Source of the DNA: Pseudomonadota bacterium
GTDB lineage: Bacteria; Pseudomonadota; Gammaproteobacteria; Steroidobacterales; Woeseiaceae
Direction of reading: 5' to 3'
Assembly (NCBI GenBank): GCA_022572185.1
Contig: JACZWL010000027.1
Location: 1 to 43,954 of the forward strand
DNA: 43,954 nucleotides
The notes below the pieces were generated by a model that worked only from the letters and a program-made list of their open reading frames with translations, had not been told where the DNA came from and made no database searches. The translations under genes and the position numbers were made by a program. Below, piece by piece: positions 26,218-33,840 of this stretch; positions within the stretch are counted from its first letter, which is position 1; each line of letters opens with the position of its first letter.

Positions 26218-26811
26218 TCAGTTATAACAGACAATCTGGATTTTGCGCACGGCGAATTCCATTTGCTCGTCCGTTTCAGCGTTGATCAACTCTTCCTTGG
26301 CGGCAGTACACCAGGCAGCTTCTTCCTGTAGCTCCGCCTGTATGTCTGGCGCGTTCATGATTGCTTGGGATGCAACGTCGCAGGCGGATAGCGCCGTGCG
26401 TCGAATGTTGGCGCGACCGCCAGCCTCCTCGACGATGACACAGTCGTCAACACGAATCTCCATCTGTTCAGTAACAATCTGTAAGACGGTGCCGTCGTTT
26501 GTGCGCACGGAATAACGTCGCCCCGTCTGCCTGTTCGCGGCACCCGCAGCGGCGCCGACGACAGCTCCGATTGCCGCGTTGCGTCGGCGCCGGGAAGAAC
26601 TCTTGCTAGACTTGGTCAAAGCAGCGCCGAATGCACCACCGACCAATGCGCCCTTCGCGGCGTCCGCGTTGTTCAGGTCAACCGTCTGCATACCGACGAC
26701 TGTGCCGTAACGGATCGTCGCCATCTGCCCGGCGCGCTGCGCCAGAGCGCCTGTTACGGAAACCATAACGCAAAGCGTTACTACCACGACTCCAGGTAAT
26801 ACACGTTTCAT
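26218..26811 (-). CDS. Glycine-zipper exported protein
   Basis: The start is taken as ATG 26811 (MKRVLPG), with GGAG 5 bp upstream; an in-frame ATG at 26823 directly follows the stop of the upstream gene. The signal peptide ends ALAQ. Residues ~50-95 have a Gly/Ala-rich two-helix hairpin (GALVGGAFGAALTK, AIGAVVGAAAGAANRQTG) like SlyB and other glycine-zipper 2TM proteins, split by a Ser/Arg cluster. The tail has three cysteines (DDCVIV, SACDVA, AAWC) and ends VCYN. It is likely membrane-associated, and co-transcribed with the DUF3313 lipoprotein. Confidence 0.7.
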   Translation of the reverse strand: MKRVLPGVVVVTLCVMVSVTGALAQRAGQMATIRYGTVVGMQTVDLNNADAAKGALVGGAFGAALTKSSKSSSRRRRNAAIGAVVGAAAGAANRQTGRRYSVRTNDGTVLQIVTEQMEIRVDDCVIVEEAGGRANIRRTALSACDVASQAIMNAPDIQAELQEEAAWCTAAKEELINAETDEQMEFAVRKIQIVCYN

Positions 26812-26823
26812 GGTGTTCTCCAT

Positions 26824-27501
26824 TTAGTCCGATTCGTGAATTGACTCCAGTCCTTCCCGCAATATCGTGGCGTAGCGACGCGCCCAGCGACGCACCTCCG
26901 ACCAGGTCGTCACCGTGTTGGCACGAATCATCTCATTGCCGGCGGGCCCAGCCGAGCGTCGATCCACAGCGCGAAACACGACTTCTCCGCTCATGGAATC
27001 GATGCCCTCCACGACGAGCGTAGCCTCCCCGACTGAAGATAAGTAGATTTCGCCGCGGCCTATCATTTCGGGTGGGACGAAGGAAACGATATCGAGCAAC
27101 GCGCCACGAAGGATCAGTACGTCAGGGCCGACTTCTTCCGCAGCCTCCCAACCCTGTGCTTTGCTGAGCTCCTCCTTGAAGACTGCGGATACCGTACCGA
27201 CGAGCTTGTCCCGATTAGCATCGCTGATCCAGAATTCACCCCGGCTCCCGCGGGACAATGACGTCCGCCCAGCCGTCTTGCTGACGGCGCGGAACTCGAA
27301 CCGCGCACCACCGGGCATCACTTTGTTATATTGGCTGAAATCGATCTCGGGGTCTGCCCACGCATCCCGAAACCGGGCATTGTCGACGCGCACCAGCCCA
27401 TCGAATGTCCGCTCGGCGTCGGGCCCCGTCTGCAGCGCGGGTGGCGCCGAGGTGCAGGCAACGATGAGCAGTGATAACAAAACCAGCATCAAACTTTTCA
27501 T
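26824..27501 (-). CDS. DUF3313 family lipoprotein
   Basis: This 225-residue protein has a lipobox IVAC (Cys16). It matches DUF3313: FDGLVRVDNARFRDAWADPEIDFSQYNKVMPG, FVPPEMIGRGEIYLSSVGEATLVVE, and DRRSAGPAG near the end. Function is unknown; family members are periplasm-facing lipoproteins often next to glycine-zipper or outer-membrane genes, as here. The next gene starts immediately after the stop, so the two form an operon. Confidence 0.8.
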   Translation of the reverse strand: MKSLMLVLLSLLIVACTSAPPALQTGPDAERTFDGLVRVDNARFRDAWADPEIDFSQYNKVMPGGARFEFRAVSKTAGRTSLSRGSRGEFWISDANRDKLVGTVSAVFKEELSKAQGWEAAEEVGPDVLILRGALLDIVSFVPPEMIGRGEIYLSSVGEATLVVEGIDSMSGEVVFRAVDRRSAGPAGNEMIRANTVTTWSEVRRWARRYATILREGLESIHESD

Positions 27502-27577
27502 AACTCACTCCAACTAATATGCTATTTATTGTCAATGAATTGCGCGGCGCAGCGCGCCGGCGCATACCAACAATCTG

Positions 27578-27712
27578 CTACTGTTCCGAATAAATCGGCG
27601 CTGCCTCACCGGCGCGGTAGGGATAGGGCTCGAAAAATCGCGGGACGGCTTCCATCACCGCCGCCTTCGGAAGCTGGCTCACGATGCGCGCAAACTTCCT
27701 GGTGATCGAAGC
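27578..27712 (-). pseudogene. C-terminal fragment of unidentified protein
   Basis: Downstream of the 140-bp repeat the minus strand keeps an open, protein-like frame (SITRKFARIVSQLPKAAVME, then PRFFEPYPYRAGEAAPIYSEQ and TAG at 27578-27580). It has no start codon of its own and its frame is closed inside the repeat. It looks like the end of a gene interrupted by the repeat. The family is not recognised. Confidence 0.4.
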
Positions 27713-27852
27713 GCAGTGTGCGGTTTGTCACGTCTGCGTCGTCTGTGCCCATTTTCACTCGCGCATGGTACGACCCGTGCGTAAAGATGGGTATTGGACC
27801 TTGGTCTTAGGTTTTGCAGGTTCATCCACGGTAATGCGCGATTTTTGAGCGA
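27713..27852 (-). repeat. 140-bp dispersed repeat, copy 2
   Basis: This is the direct copy of 24081-24220. It sits between a signal-peptide-like ORF start and a C-terminal-like fragment, as though inserted in a gene. The palindrome here is GGACCTTGGTCT and the downstream hexamer is GGTAAT, at the same spacing as copy 1. Confidence 0.75.
27796..27807. promoter_or_regulatory. GGACCTTGGTCT palindrome in repeat copy 2
   Basis: Degenerate copy with two departures from perfect symmetry. It lies 295 bp before the DUF3313 start at 27501 on the minus strand. GGTAAT lies 28 bp from its centre on the plus strand. Confidence 0.4.
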
Positions 27853-27914
27853 GAGGCACGCCCGGTCATGAATGCTGCAATCAGCAGCGCCGTCGCTATC
27901 GCCGGCAAATTCAT
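27853..27914 (-). pseudogene. Signal-peptide start cut by the 140-bp repeat
   Basis: ATG 27914 opens MNLPAIATALLIAAFMTGRA, a good signal peptide. The frame then enters the repeat at 27852 and stops at 27822-27824. It appears to be the 5' end of a gene interrupted by the repeat; an in-frame ATG at 27932 is an alternative start. Confidence 0.4.
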
Positions 27915-27982
27915 GGTGATTCTCTTTCGCATTTTGGTCCGCGTAGTTGCGACGGATCGCCTCACCTGAGTCAGTGAGATAC

Positions 27983-28335
27983 TTAGATAGTACTATGACC
28001 GCCAAAAATCTCGACAACGGCGCTATCGGCATCCAGCACGAAAACCGTCCGCCGCTGTTCCTGATGCACAACCGGCTCGAAGTACGAAAAGCTCGATCGG
28101 GTCTCGCCGTAGTTGGTTACGAGAATAATCTTGTCGCGTTGGTGACTTCCAGTAACCAGGCAGGCTCCTGACCGATGGCGCGAAACGACACGCCCCGAAG
28201 TGTCGCCTTGTGCCAGACGTCATTGATCGATGTTTCGTCGACTACCTCGGTTGGAGAAGGTGATTGTTGGCGGCTGTCACACGCACAAAGCAGTCCCACA
28301 GCGACGCCGATCAACAGCCTGGTCCAGCGGCTCAT
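27983..28335 (-). pseudogene. COG3650-like lipoprotein, frameshifted
   Basis: ATG at 28335 gives a lipoprotein signal (lipobox LCAC), a short linker and TLRGVSFRAIGQEPAWLLEV, as in COG3650-type small lipoproteins (F.A.GNEP.W.LE). The frame then stops. In the next frame the family sequence continues: DKIILVTNYGETRSSFSYFE, VVHQEQRRTVFVLDADSAVVE, and ends at TAA 27983-27985. One frameshift near 28137-28146 therefore breaks the gene, and the usual C-terminal domain also seems missing. It lies directly after the lipoprotein hydrolase gene, 9 bp from its stop. Confidence 0.65.
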
Positions 28336-28344
28336 CTAGAACGA

Positions 28345-29622
28345 CTACTCCTCGTCAGACGATAGCTCAGCCGCTTTGACGCCTTTGGCAAATGTCTCCA
28401 CAAGCACCTTGGAAAATTGGTGCGGCTTCAACCAGTACCAGGAATGGGCGCTGAGCACTGTAGCGCCGCCGGTGGCGGCACCACTGACAAAGAAACCACC
28501 ATTGGGCACAACCGGCAGTCCAAGGTTGCGTTCCAGAATATCCGGCAAATCGTCGCCATCATATATGGCATAGCCCATTGGATCGCGGACATGGTTTATG
28601 TTCAGCCAAAATAAACCGTTTTGAAGGAGGTAGCGCATAAAATAAAACAGCGTCTGGCCTCGATCGCCACTTAACTTCATATCCAGCACCAGTGCTGGGT
28701 TGCCGTAGGTTACTAAACCTCGCAACGCGTTAGGCGGTAGACAGAAGTTTTGGGTGAACTCAGGCAAGCTCTCGAGTTTTTCCCGAACAAGCTGCTCACG
28801 AAACGCTTCCAGTGCACCCTGGTCGCGCATGGTCACCGTTGTTAACTGCACCGCCAAACGACCTTCGTTACTAATCTCCAACACACCTGACTCGAGCATG
28901 GCCCGAAGGCAAGTCTGCAGTTCGATCTTCCCCAAAATATCTTTGAATTTCTGGCTAGGCCCCATACTTAACAATTCTTGAAGGTCTACAAATGGTACCT
29001 GGTATAGCGCATAGGTCTGAATAGCCATGGCACCCGCACTATGCCCAAAAAGCACAACTTCCCGGCCCTGAGCCACGCTATTCATGATTTTTTCATGCAA
29101 CTTGAAATGAACACGGCGAGCATTTTCAAAACCAGAAACCCAAAACGTGTCGTGAATTCCCGTAACAAAAACTTGTTGCATCAGTCTGGCGACCGGCCCC
29201 GGCATCCCGTGCTCCAACTGCGACCAGTCAGTCATTCTCTGAACGACAGAATAATCATCTCCACTGACGTGCCCCCAATAAAACCGACCAGCCTTGGGGT
29301 TAATTTTTCGTTTTCCATCCGCTAGCAAGTATTTTTGCACAGTCGGCTCATTGTAGAGTTCTGCCTGGACCCACTCATGCATGGTGTCTATCTGTTCGTA
29401 AAAGTCTTGCTCGGCCTGAGCTGCCCCTCCGGGCGTGACAGGTCGTGAACCATGTAGGTAGATGAAGTCAATGCATTCAAGCTGTGAGCAATCTGCACTT
29501 TGTATATCTTTTTTAAGATTATCAGGAACTGCCGGAACACCCGAACATCCCTGCGTAAGAACAGCAATTGCGATTAGAAGCGGGCCAGGTAATTTCTTAT
29601 TTAACACGCTACATCCGGTCAC
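28345..29622 (-). CDS. Lipoprotein serine hydrolase (alpha/beta fold)
   Basis: This protein has up to 425 residues from GTG 29622; a second GTG five codons later gives a more typical lipoprotein start (VLNKKLPGPLL). The lipobox is TQGC (Cys26). FIYLHGSRPVTPGG is the oxyanion region and VVLFGHSAGAMAIQ the nucleophile elbow (Ser195). GNPALVLDMKL and the HVRDP/AHSWYWL segments likely supply Asp and His. It resembles no well-described lipase subgroup that I can name. The pseudogene at 27983-28335 follows at once and was probably co-transcribed. Base composition is slightly more AT-rich than its neighbours. Confidence 0.65.
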   Translation of the reverse strand: MTGCSVLNKKLPGPLLIAIAVLTQGCSGVPAVPDNLKKDIQSADCSQLECIDFIYLHGSRPVTPGGAAQAEQDFYEQIDTMHEWVQAELYNEPTVQKYLLADGKRKINPKAGRFYWGHVSGDDYSVVQRMTDWSQLEHGMPGPVARLMQQVFVTGIHDTFWVSGFENARRVHFKLHEKIMNSVAQGREVVLFGHSAGAMAIQTYALYQVPFVDLQELLSMGPSQKFKDILGKIELQTCLRAMLESGVLEISNEGRLAVQLTTVTMRDQGALEAFREQLVREKLESLPEFTQNFCLPPNALRGLVTYGNPALVLDMKLSGDRGQTLFYFMRYLLQNGLFWLNINHVRDPMGYAIYDGDDLPDILERNLGLPVVPNGGFFVSGAATGGATVLSAHSWYWLKPHQFSKVLVETFAKGVKAAELSSDEE

Positions 29623-30034
29623 AACGACTCCCCTTATTCAGTTGCATTTTGCAGGCGATCTTGCGGCACTTTCTAACAGAAAAGTGGTTTTGAAAATAAG
29701 CGATAGCATCGACAAAGTATATAATCCCTAAAATCCCCACATTTGACTAACATCGTATTAGCCTGTGCTCTCGAAATTCGATCGACGAATCACCTTTAAG
29801 TTCGCAAAAGGAATCATATGACCTGCTCGACCATTTGTGTATACCCTCAATTATTTGGTAGAGCAGTAAGTTCGATGAGTTTGCTTTGGCACCTTGTGTA
29901 TGGCGGATTTCTATTTTGTTGCATAATTTCGTGTGAATTCCAAGACTTGTCATGTAGGTGCTAGTGGTTGCGATGGGTGGCCAATGCATGATCTAGCCAT
30001 CTTTTTCGTCCAACTATTCGCCACCAGCCTTTAA
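29623..30034. other. AT-rich intergenic region
   Basis: I see no gene, repeat or terminator here. TATATAAT at about 29719-29726 could be a -10 element for either direction, but no -35 at proper spacing was found. Confidence 0.4.
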
Positions 30035-30178
30035 GCTCGCGTTCAGGCCATCGAACATAAGATTTACCCGCAGGCTGTGGCCTTGTTCGGGTCCGGTCGT
30101 CTGCAATTCATAGACGGCGAAACATGGCTGGATGGCGCGAAACGCGATGAACCTGTACAGTTCATCGGCGCGACTTGA
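30035..30178 (+). pseudogene. purN: purN C-terminal remnant (GAR transformylase)
   Basis: Forty-seven codons up to TGA read ARVQAIEHKIYPQAVALFGS, GRLQFIDGETWLDGAKRDEP, VQFIGAT. This matches the end of phosphoribosylglycinamide formyltransferase (E. coli PurN has ARVQ.QEH.IYP...WFADGRL...AAWLDGQ). An in-frame stop lies just before ARVQ and nothing upstream resembles the formyl-folate domain. The gene is thus a 3' remnant. DUF3108 follows 31 bp later, the normal neighbour of purN in gammaproteobacteria, which supports the identification. Confidence 0.75.
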
Positions 30179-30209
30179 AGCGCATTCACACGGCGTACGG
30201 AAAATTCAA

Positions 30210-30917
30210 ATGCGGCAATTGTTTACCATTTTTGTTATTACATTGTTGTCTGCACAGGCGCTGGCACTGACACCGTATACAGCAGTCTACGAAGCCAAAG
30301 GCAGTGGTCTGAGTGCCAGCAACCAGATGACTCTTCTACCTCCCGACGCATCAGGCCGGATCGAATTGCGCTCGGTATCCAAAGCGCGCGGAATTTCCAG
30401 GGTGCTGAAACGTGACCCGATCGTCGAATACACACAATTCGAGGAGATCGATGGCAAATTCCATCCCGTCGAATACCACTACCTGTTCAATAACAGCGGC
30501 AGCAAGAGAAATGCCTGGGTCATTTTCGATCGGGAAAATCTTGTTGCAAAAAGTCTCTACAAGACGGAAACGGTCGAGCTCGATATCCGACCGGAGCATG
30601 TCGATCGCCTGCTTGAGCAGCTGATATTTCGCACGGACATCATGGCAGGCAGGGTCGCCGACAAGTATGCGATAGTGGAGCGTAACACTCTGCGCGAAGC
30701 TGTCTATGAAAAACTGGGTTCTGAAACGATCGGGACCAAGGCCGGCAGTTTTGATACGGTCAAGTACAGACGTCAGAGAATCGGCTCATCACGTAGCGTG
30801 ATTATCTGGTTTGCGCCTGAACTCGAGTATTTGCCTGTACAGATGCGACACTTCAACGAAGACAAGGTAACCGGCACGGCCATTTTGACATCTTATGCCG
30901 CAAGCAATTCTGAATAG
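30210..30917 (+). CDS. DUF3108 periplasmic protein
   Basis: Start at ATG 30210 (235 residues) rather than upstream ATGs that lie inside the purN remnant. The signal peptide is FVITLLSAQALA. The family is visible in TPYTAVYEAKGSGLSASNQM, VSKARGISRVLKRDPIVEYTQFE, FHPVEYHYLFNN, GTKAGSFDTVKYRRQR and IIWFAPELEYLPVQMRHF. DUF3108 proteins are periplasmic, of unknown role, and are usually encoded after purM-purN; here purM is absent and purN is a fragment. Confidence 0.85.
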   Translation: MRQLFTIFVITLLSAQALALTPYTAVYEAKGSGLSASNQMTLLPPDASGRIELRSVSKARGISRVLKRDPIVEYTQFEEIDGKFHPVEYHYLFNNSGSKRNAWVIFDRENLVAKSLYKTETVELDIRPEHVDRLLEQLIFRTDIMAGRVADKYAIVERNTLREAVYEKLGSETIGTKAGSFDTVKYRRQRIGSSRSVIIWFAPELEYLPVQMRHFNEDKVTGTAILTSYAASNSE

Positions 30918-31247
30918 GAATACCGCGCGCTACGCTTTGGGGAGGGATACTCCGAGCCATCCCTGATATTTCCCACCACGATCTTTATGATAGGTCTCGC
31001 ACTCCTTGCAGGCATGTCGTCGAATGCACTTAAAAGCAGCCTACAACCGGCCAGTCGCTGGCTGAGATAATTGATCCCGTGACAGGCGGGAGCCGGCCAG
31101 GAGCGGGTGACCGGACCGCCGGTGAAACGGTCGACGATGATAAGCCACCGTGCTGTCTCGCCAATTAGGAGTAAGGTAATCTGATAGACGATCATCCCGT
31201 CGGTCTCGCTTGCAGCGAGCCGCAGAACGACTCCTGGACAGATCACC
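30918..31247. other. Intergenic region without recognised gene
   Basis: Several short open frames on both strands cross this stretch, none with a start, ribosome site or known family. No clear hairpin terminator is present. Confidence 0.35.
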
Positions 31248-31919
31248 ATGCATAGCACACAGTCCCAATACACCTTGGTCGAAGAGATTGTCCATGCCGT
31301 CAGCCACGGCGCCGGCGTAATCCTGAGCATCGCCGGCCTTTCGTGGATGCTCTATCTCTCGATCGGCACCTCCGATCCATGGCGGATCGTCGCCAGCTGT
31401 GTCTACGGAGCCAGCCTGATCTCTTTGTTCCTCGCCTCGACGCTGTACCACTCGTTGCACGCTTCGCCGCAGAGACATTTGTTCAAGCTGCTCGATCACT
31501 GTGCGATCTATCTGCTGATTGCTGGCACCTACACCCCTTTTCTGCTCGTGGCGATGCGAACCGATACCGGTTGGTGGCTGTTTGGGGCAATCTGGTCATT
31601 GGCGACGGCAGGGATCCTGACCGAGCTCTGGTTTCGGCATCGGTATCCCCGGTTGTCGCTCATCGGTTATCTTCTCATGGGTTGGCTCATCGTGATCGCG
31701 GCGCCTCAAGTGGCGGACGCCATCGGCCCCAACGGCATGGCTTGGTTGATCGGAGGAGGCGTCTGTTACACGGTGGGCGCTCTGTTCTACAAGGCGAAGC
31801 GCCTGTCATTCAATCACGCCATCTGGCATCTCTTCGTGCTCGCCGGGGGTGTCTGCCATTTCCTCGCCGTGGTCTGGTACGTGCTCCCCGTGCGTCAGGC
31901 TCTGCCAACGAGCGGCTAG
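31248..31919 (+). CDS. Hemolysin-III/TrhA (YqfA) family membrane protein
   Basis: This 223-residue protein has seven predicted membrane segments. Family marks: YTLVEEIVHAVSHGAGVILS at the N-terminus, STLYHSLHASPQRHLFKLLDHCAIYLLIAGTYTPF (His and Asp of the proposed metal site; quoted as two blocks), and FNHAIWHLFVLAGGVCHF near the end. Relatives in E. coli and Bacillus affect membrane energetics and fatty-acid/fluidity homeostasis. The hemolysin name is historical. It is apparently monocistronic, and converges with nhaA. Confidence 0.85.
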   Translation: MHSTQSQYTLVEEIVHAVSHGAGVILSIAGLSWMLYLSIGTSDPWRIVASCVYGASLISLFLASTLYHSLHASPQRHLFKLLDHCAIYLLIAGTYTPFLLVAMRTDTGWWLFGAIWSLATAGILTELWFRHRYPRLSLIGYLLMGWLIVIAAPQVADAIGPNGMAWLIGGGVCYTVGALFYKAKRLSFNHAIWHLFVLAGGVCHFLAVVWYVLPVRQALPTSG

Positions 31920-32011
31920 CCATTGCAGGCGGTCATTGGCATCAATGGGGCCATATCCGCCGGATTGTTACGTGGCAACACGACGGGCAACAATCGACCC
32001 TCACCGGCCTG

Positions 32012-33220
32012 TCAATCACTTGTTGTGGAATGCGGCAGGTTAAAGTGCAGCAGTACATACGCAACCATTGACGACAGGATTGAACCAACAAGAATACCCA
32101 AGCGATCACCAATAAAGTAATCACCGCTTCCGTGTTCAAAAGCCAGTCCCGCGATGAATAGGCTCATCGTGAAACCGATGCCACAGGCAAACGCCACACC
32201 CAGAAGCTGCAGCCAATTTATACCCTTGGGCAGCTTGACAAAGCGAAGACCCACAGCCAGCCCGACAAACGCGAGAATACCCACCGGTTTGCCAATCAAC
32301 AACCCGGAGATCACCCCTAATGTTACCGGATGGGTCACATCATCGAACGACATACCGGACAGCGATAGACCGGCATTTGCGAAAGCAAACATCGGCAGAA
32401 TCGCGAACGCAACAGGGCCATGCAGATCATGCTCAAGTTCTCTTAACGGCGATCTTCCCTGTTCACCATGCATTGGGATGCAAAACGCGATAAGAACACC
32501 TGCCAACGTTGCGTGAACTCCAGATTTTAGTACAGCGATCCAGAGGACGACCCCTACAAGGATGTACGCCGAGACGCGTGTAACGCCAATTCTATTCATA
32601 ACCACTGCACTAACGAGGGCGAGAGCACCAATGAACAGAGCAGCCAAAGAAAGATCGCCGGAATAGAAGAGAGCAATAATGATAATCGCGGCAAGGTCAT
32701 CGAATATGGCCAATGTCAGCAAGAAGACCTTGAGCATGGTCGGTACGCGGCTACTGAAGATGCTCAGCAATGCCAACGCAAATGCAATATCTGTCACTAT
32801 GGGAATAGCCCAGCCATCCAACGCAATAGGATCGCCCCAATTCAACCAAACATAGATCGCGGCTGGTACGACCATGCCGCCAAGCGCACCCATTCCAGGC
32901 AGTATGATCTGGGAGAGTGACGACAGTTCTCCCTCCATGATTTCTCGTTTGATCTCAAGCCCAATTAGCAAGAAGAACACAGCCATTAAGCCGTCGTTAA
33001 TCCAGAGGAGAAGCGGCTTGTTGATCGACAGCGCCCCAACTTGCATAGCAACGGTTGTGTCCAGCAATGAGTCGTACAGCGCCGCCAAAGGAGAGTTGGC
33101 AACTAACATTGCAATGCCAGCGGCAGCCAACAAGAGAATGCCACCAGCCGACTCAAGCTTCATGAAGTCACAAACAGCAGTCAGCACACCTGGTGGAGTC
33201 GATTTATTAGTTTTCACCAT
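32012..33220 (-). CDS. nhaA: NhaA Na+/H+ antiporter
   Basis: Start chosen at ATG 33220 (402 residues); the ORF extends to a TTG at 33286 but that N-terminus is atypical. It shows the NhaA pattern: FMKLESAGGILLLAAA, LLWINDGLMAVFFLLIGLEIKRE, PIVTDIAFALALL, and LAIFDDLAAI with the paired Asp that binds Na+/H+. Near the end come GVAFACGIGFTMSLFIAGLAF and the re-entrant segments. It exchanges periplasmic H+ for cytoplasmic Na+, consistent with a saline habitat. No partner gene is present, and the next minus-strand gene is far away. Confidence 0.95.
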   Translation of the reverse strand: MVKTNKSTPPGVLTAVCDFMKLESAGGILLLAAAGIAMLVANSPLAALYDSLLDTTVAMQVGALSINKPLLLWINDGLMAVFFLLIGLEIKREIMEGELSSLSQIILPGMGALGGMVVPAAIYVWLNWGDPIALDGWAIPIVTDIAFALALLSIFSSRVPTMLKVFLLTLAIFDDLAAIIIIALFYSGDLSLAALFIGALALVSAVVMNRIGVTRVSAYILVGVVLWIAVLKSGVHATLAGVLIAFCIPMHGEQGRSPLRELEHDLHGPVAFAILPMFAFANAGLSLSGMSFDDVTHPVTLGVISGLLIGKPVGILAFVGLAVGLRFVKLPKGINWLQLLGVAFACGIGFTMSLFIAGLAFEHGSGDYFIGDRLGILVGSILSSMVAYVLLHFNLPHSTTSD

Positions 33221-33543
33221 GGAACCTGATAGTGCAGAAATCACAATCTTAGCAAGATAAGACCTTAAGAAAAGCGCTGCGCTCAATGACCGATTGCCGC
33301 CGACCGCCGTCTGTCGCGACTTCGTTTTTCAAGTCATTTGCCTAACTGCTTCGTCCGCAAAAGCTGCCTGATGGTGTTCGATTGCTGCAAGAATTTGTAG
33401 AACGCCGACTATACACTCAAGAGCTACCGGTGAGGTGCTAGGATATTAACCGGCAGAAATCGACCCGTTGCTGTCCCTAGACTGAGAAACGCGAACGTCT
33501 GCTTTGCAGTGTTCCTACTAATGCCGCGCCGGCACCAACGAGT
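33221..33543. other. Intergenic region upstream of nhaA and of element copy B
   Basis: No gene or repeat recognised. It should contain the nhaA promoter on the minus strand, but no convincing -35/-10 pair was found. Confidence 0.35.
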
Positions 33544-33548
33544 GTATA

Positions 33549-33560
33549 GGACTTTGGTCC
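33549..33560. promoter_or_regulatory. GGACTTTGGTCC palindrome of element copy B
   Basis: Near-perfect 12-bp palindrome, with TGGTAT at 33583-33588 beginning 28 bp from its centre. The arrangement equals that of copy A. Confidence 0.5.
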
Positions 33561-33594
33561 AATGTACGACCAATTCAGGGTCTGGTATTTTCTC

Positions 33595-33757
33595 CAGTAG
33601 TTGATGGTATGTGTCTTCCGGAAGGTAAAGCTAGCAACCCCAATTCTTGGAAAATGCCAGCATGAAAAGATTGCACCGGATGATTTCAATCCACGTCATG
33701 AGTCTTCCCCAAAACGTTATTGGCGTGTTCTTGGGGCCGCTTACGCGGCCCCTTTTT
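33595..33757 (+). ncRNA. Candidate small RNA, copy B
   Basis: Inferred transcript of about 163 nt from 7 bp beyond TGGTAT to the T-tract of the terminator. It contains the CTTCCGGAAGG self-complementary block and the conserved CTTGGAAAATGCCAG segment. The size is almost equal to copy A. Boundaries are inferred. Confidence 0.35.
33733..33757 (+). terminator. Rho-independent terminator of element copy B
   Basis: Perfect stem GGGGCCGC/GCGGCCCC with TTAC loop, followed by TTTTTA. Identical to copy A, including the flanking ACTTCGCGC. Confidence 0.8.
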
Positions 33758-33840
33758 ACTTCGCGCCCGACAAGGCCAATCGACGTGCTTTTTACGATGC
33801 ATTGAAGCATGAATGCGATGTGCTTCGGTCGTGAGGTCTT

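Larger units (their letters stand above)
33544..33824 (+). repeat. Dispersed ~280-bp element, copy B
   Basis: Inverted copy of 3302-3582. The palindrome, the TGGTAT -10-like hexamer, the central CTTGGAAAATGCCAG block, and the terminator with flanking GACAAGGCCA are conserved. A 76-codon ORF runs through this copy (33604-33834), but its frame is broken in copy A. Confidence 0.8.

Noticed and set aside
33604-33834. 76-codon ORF inside element copy B as a real protein
   Set aside because: In copy A a 2-base indel breaks the frame, and conservation peaks at the palindrome and terminator rather than in codons.
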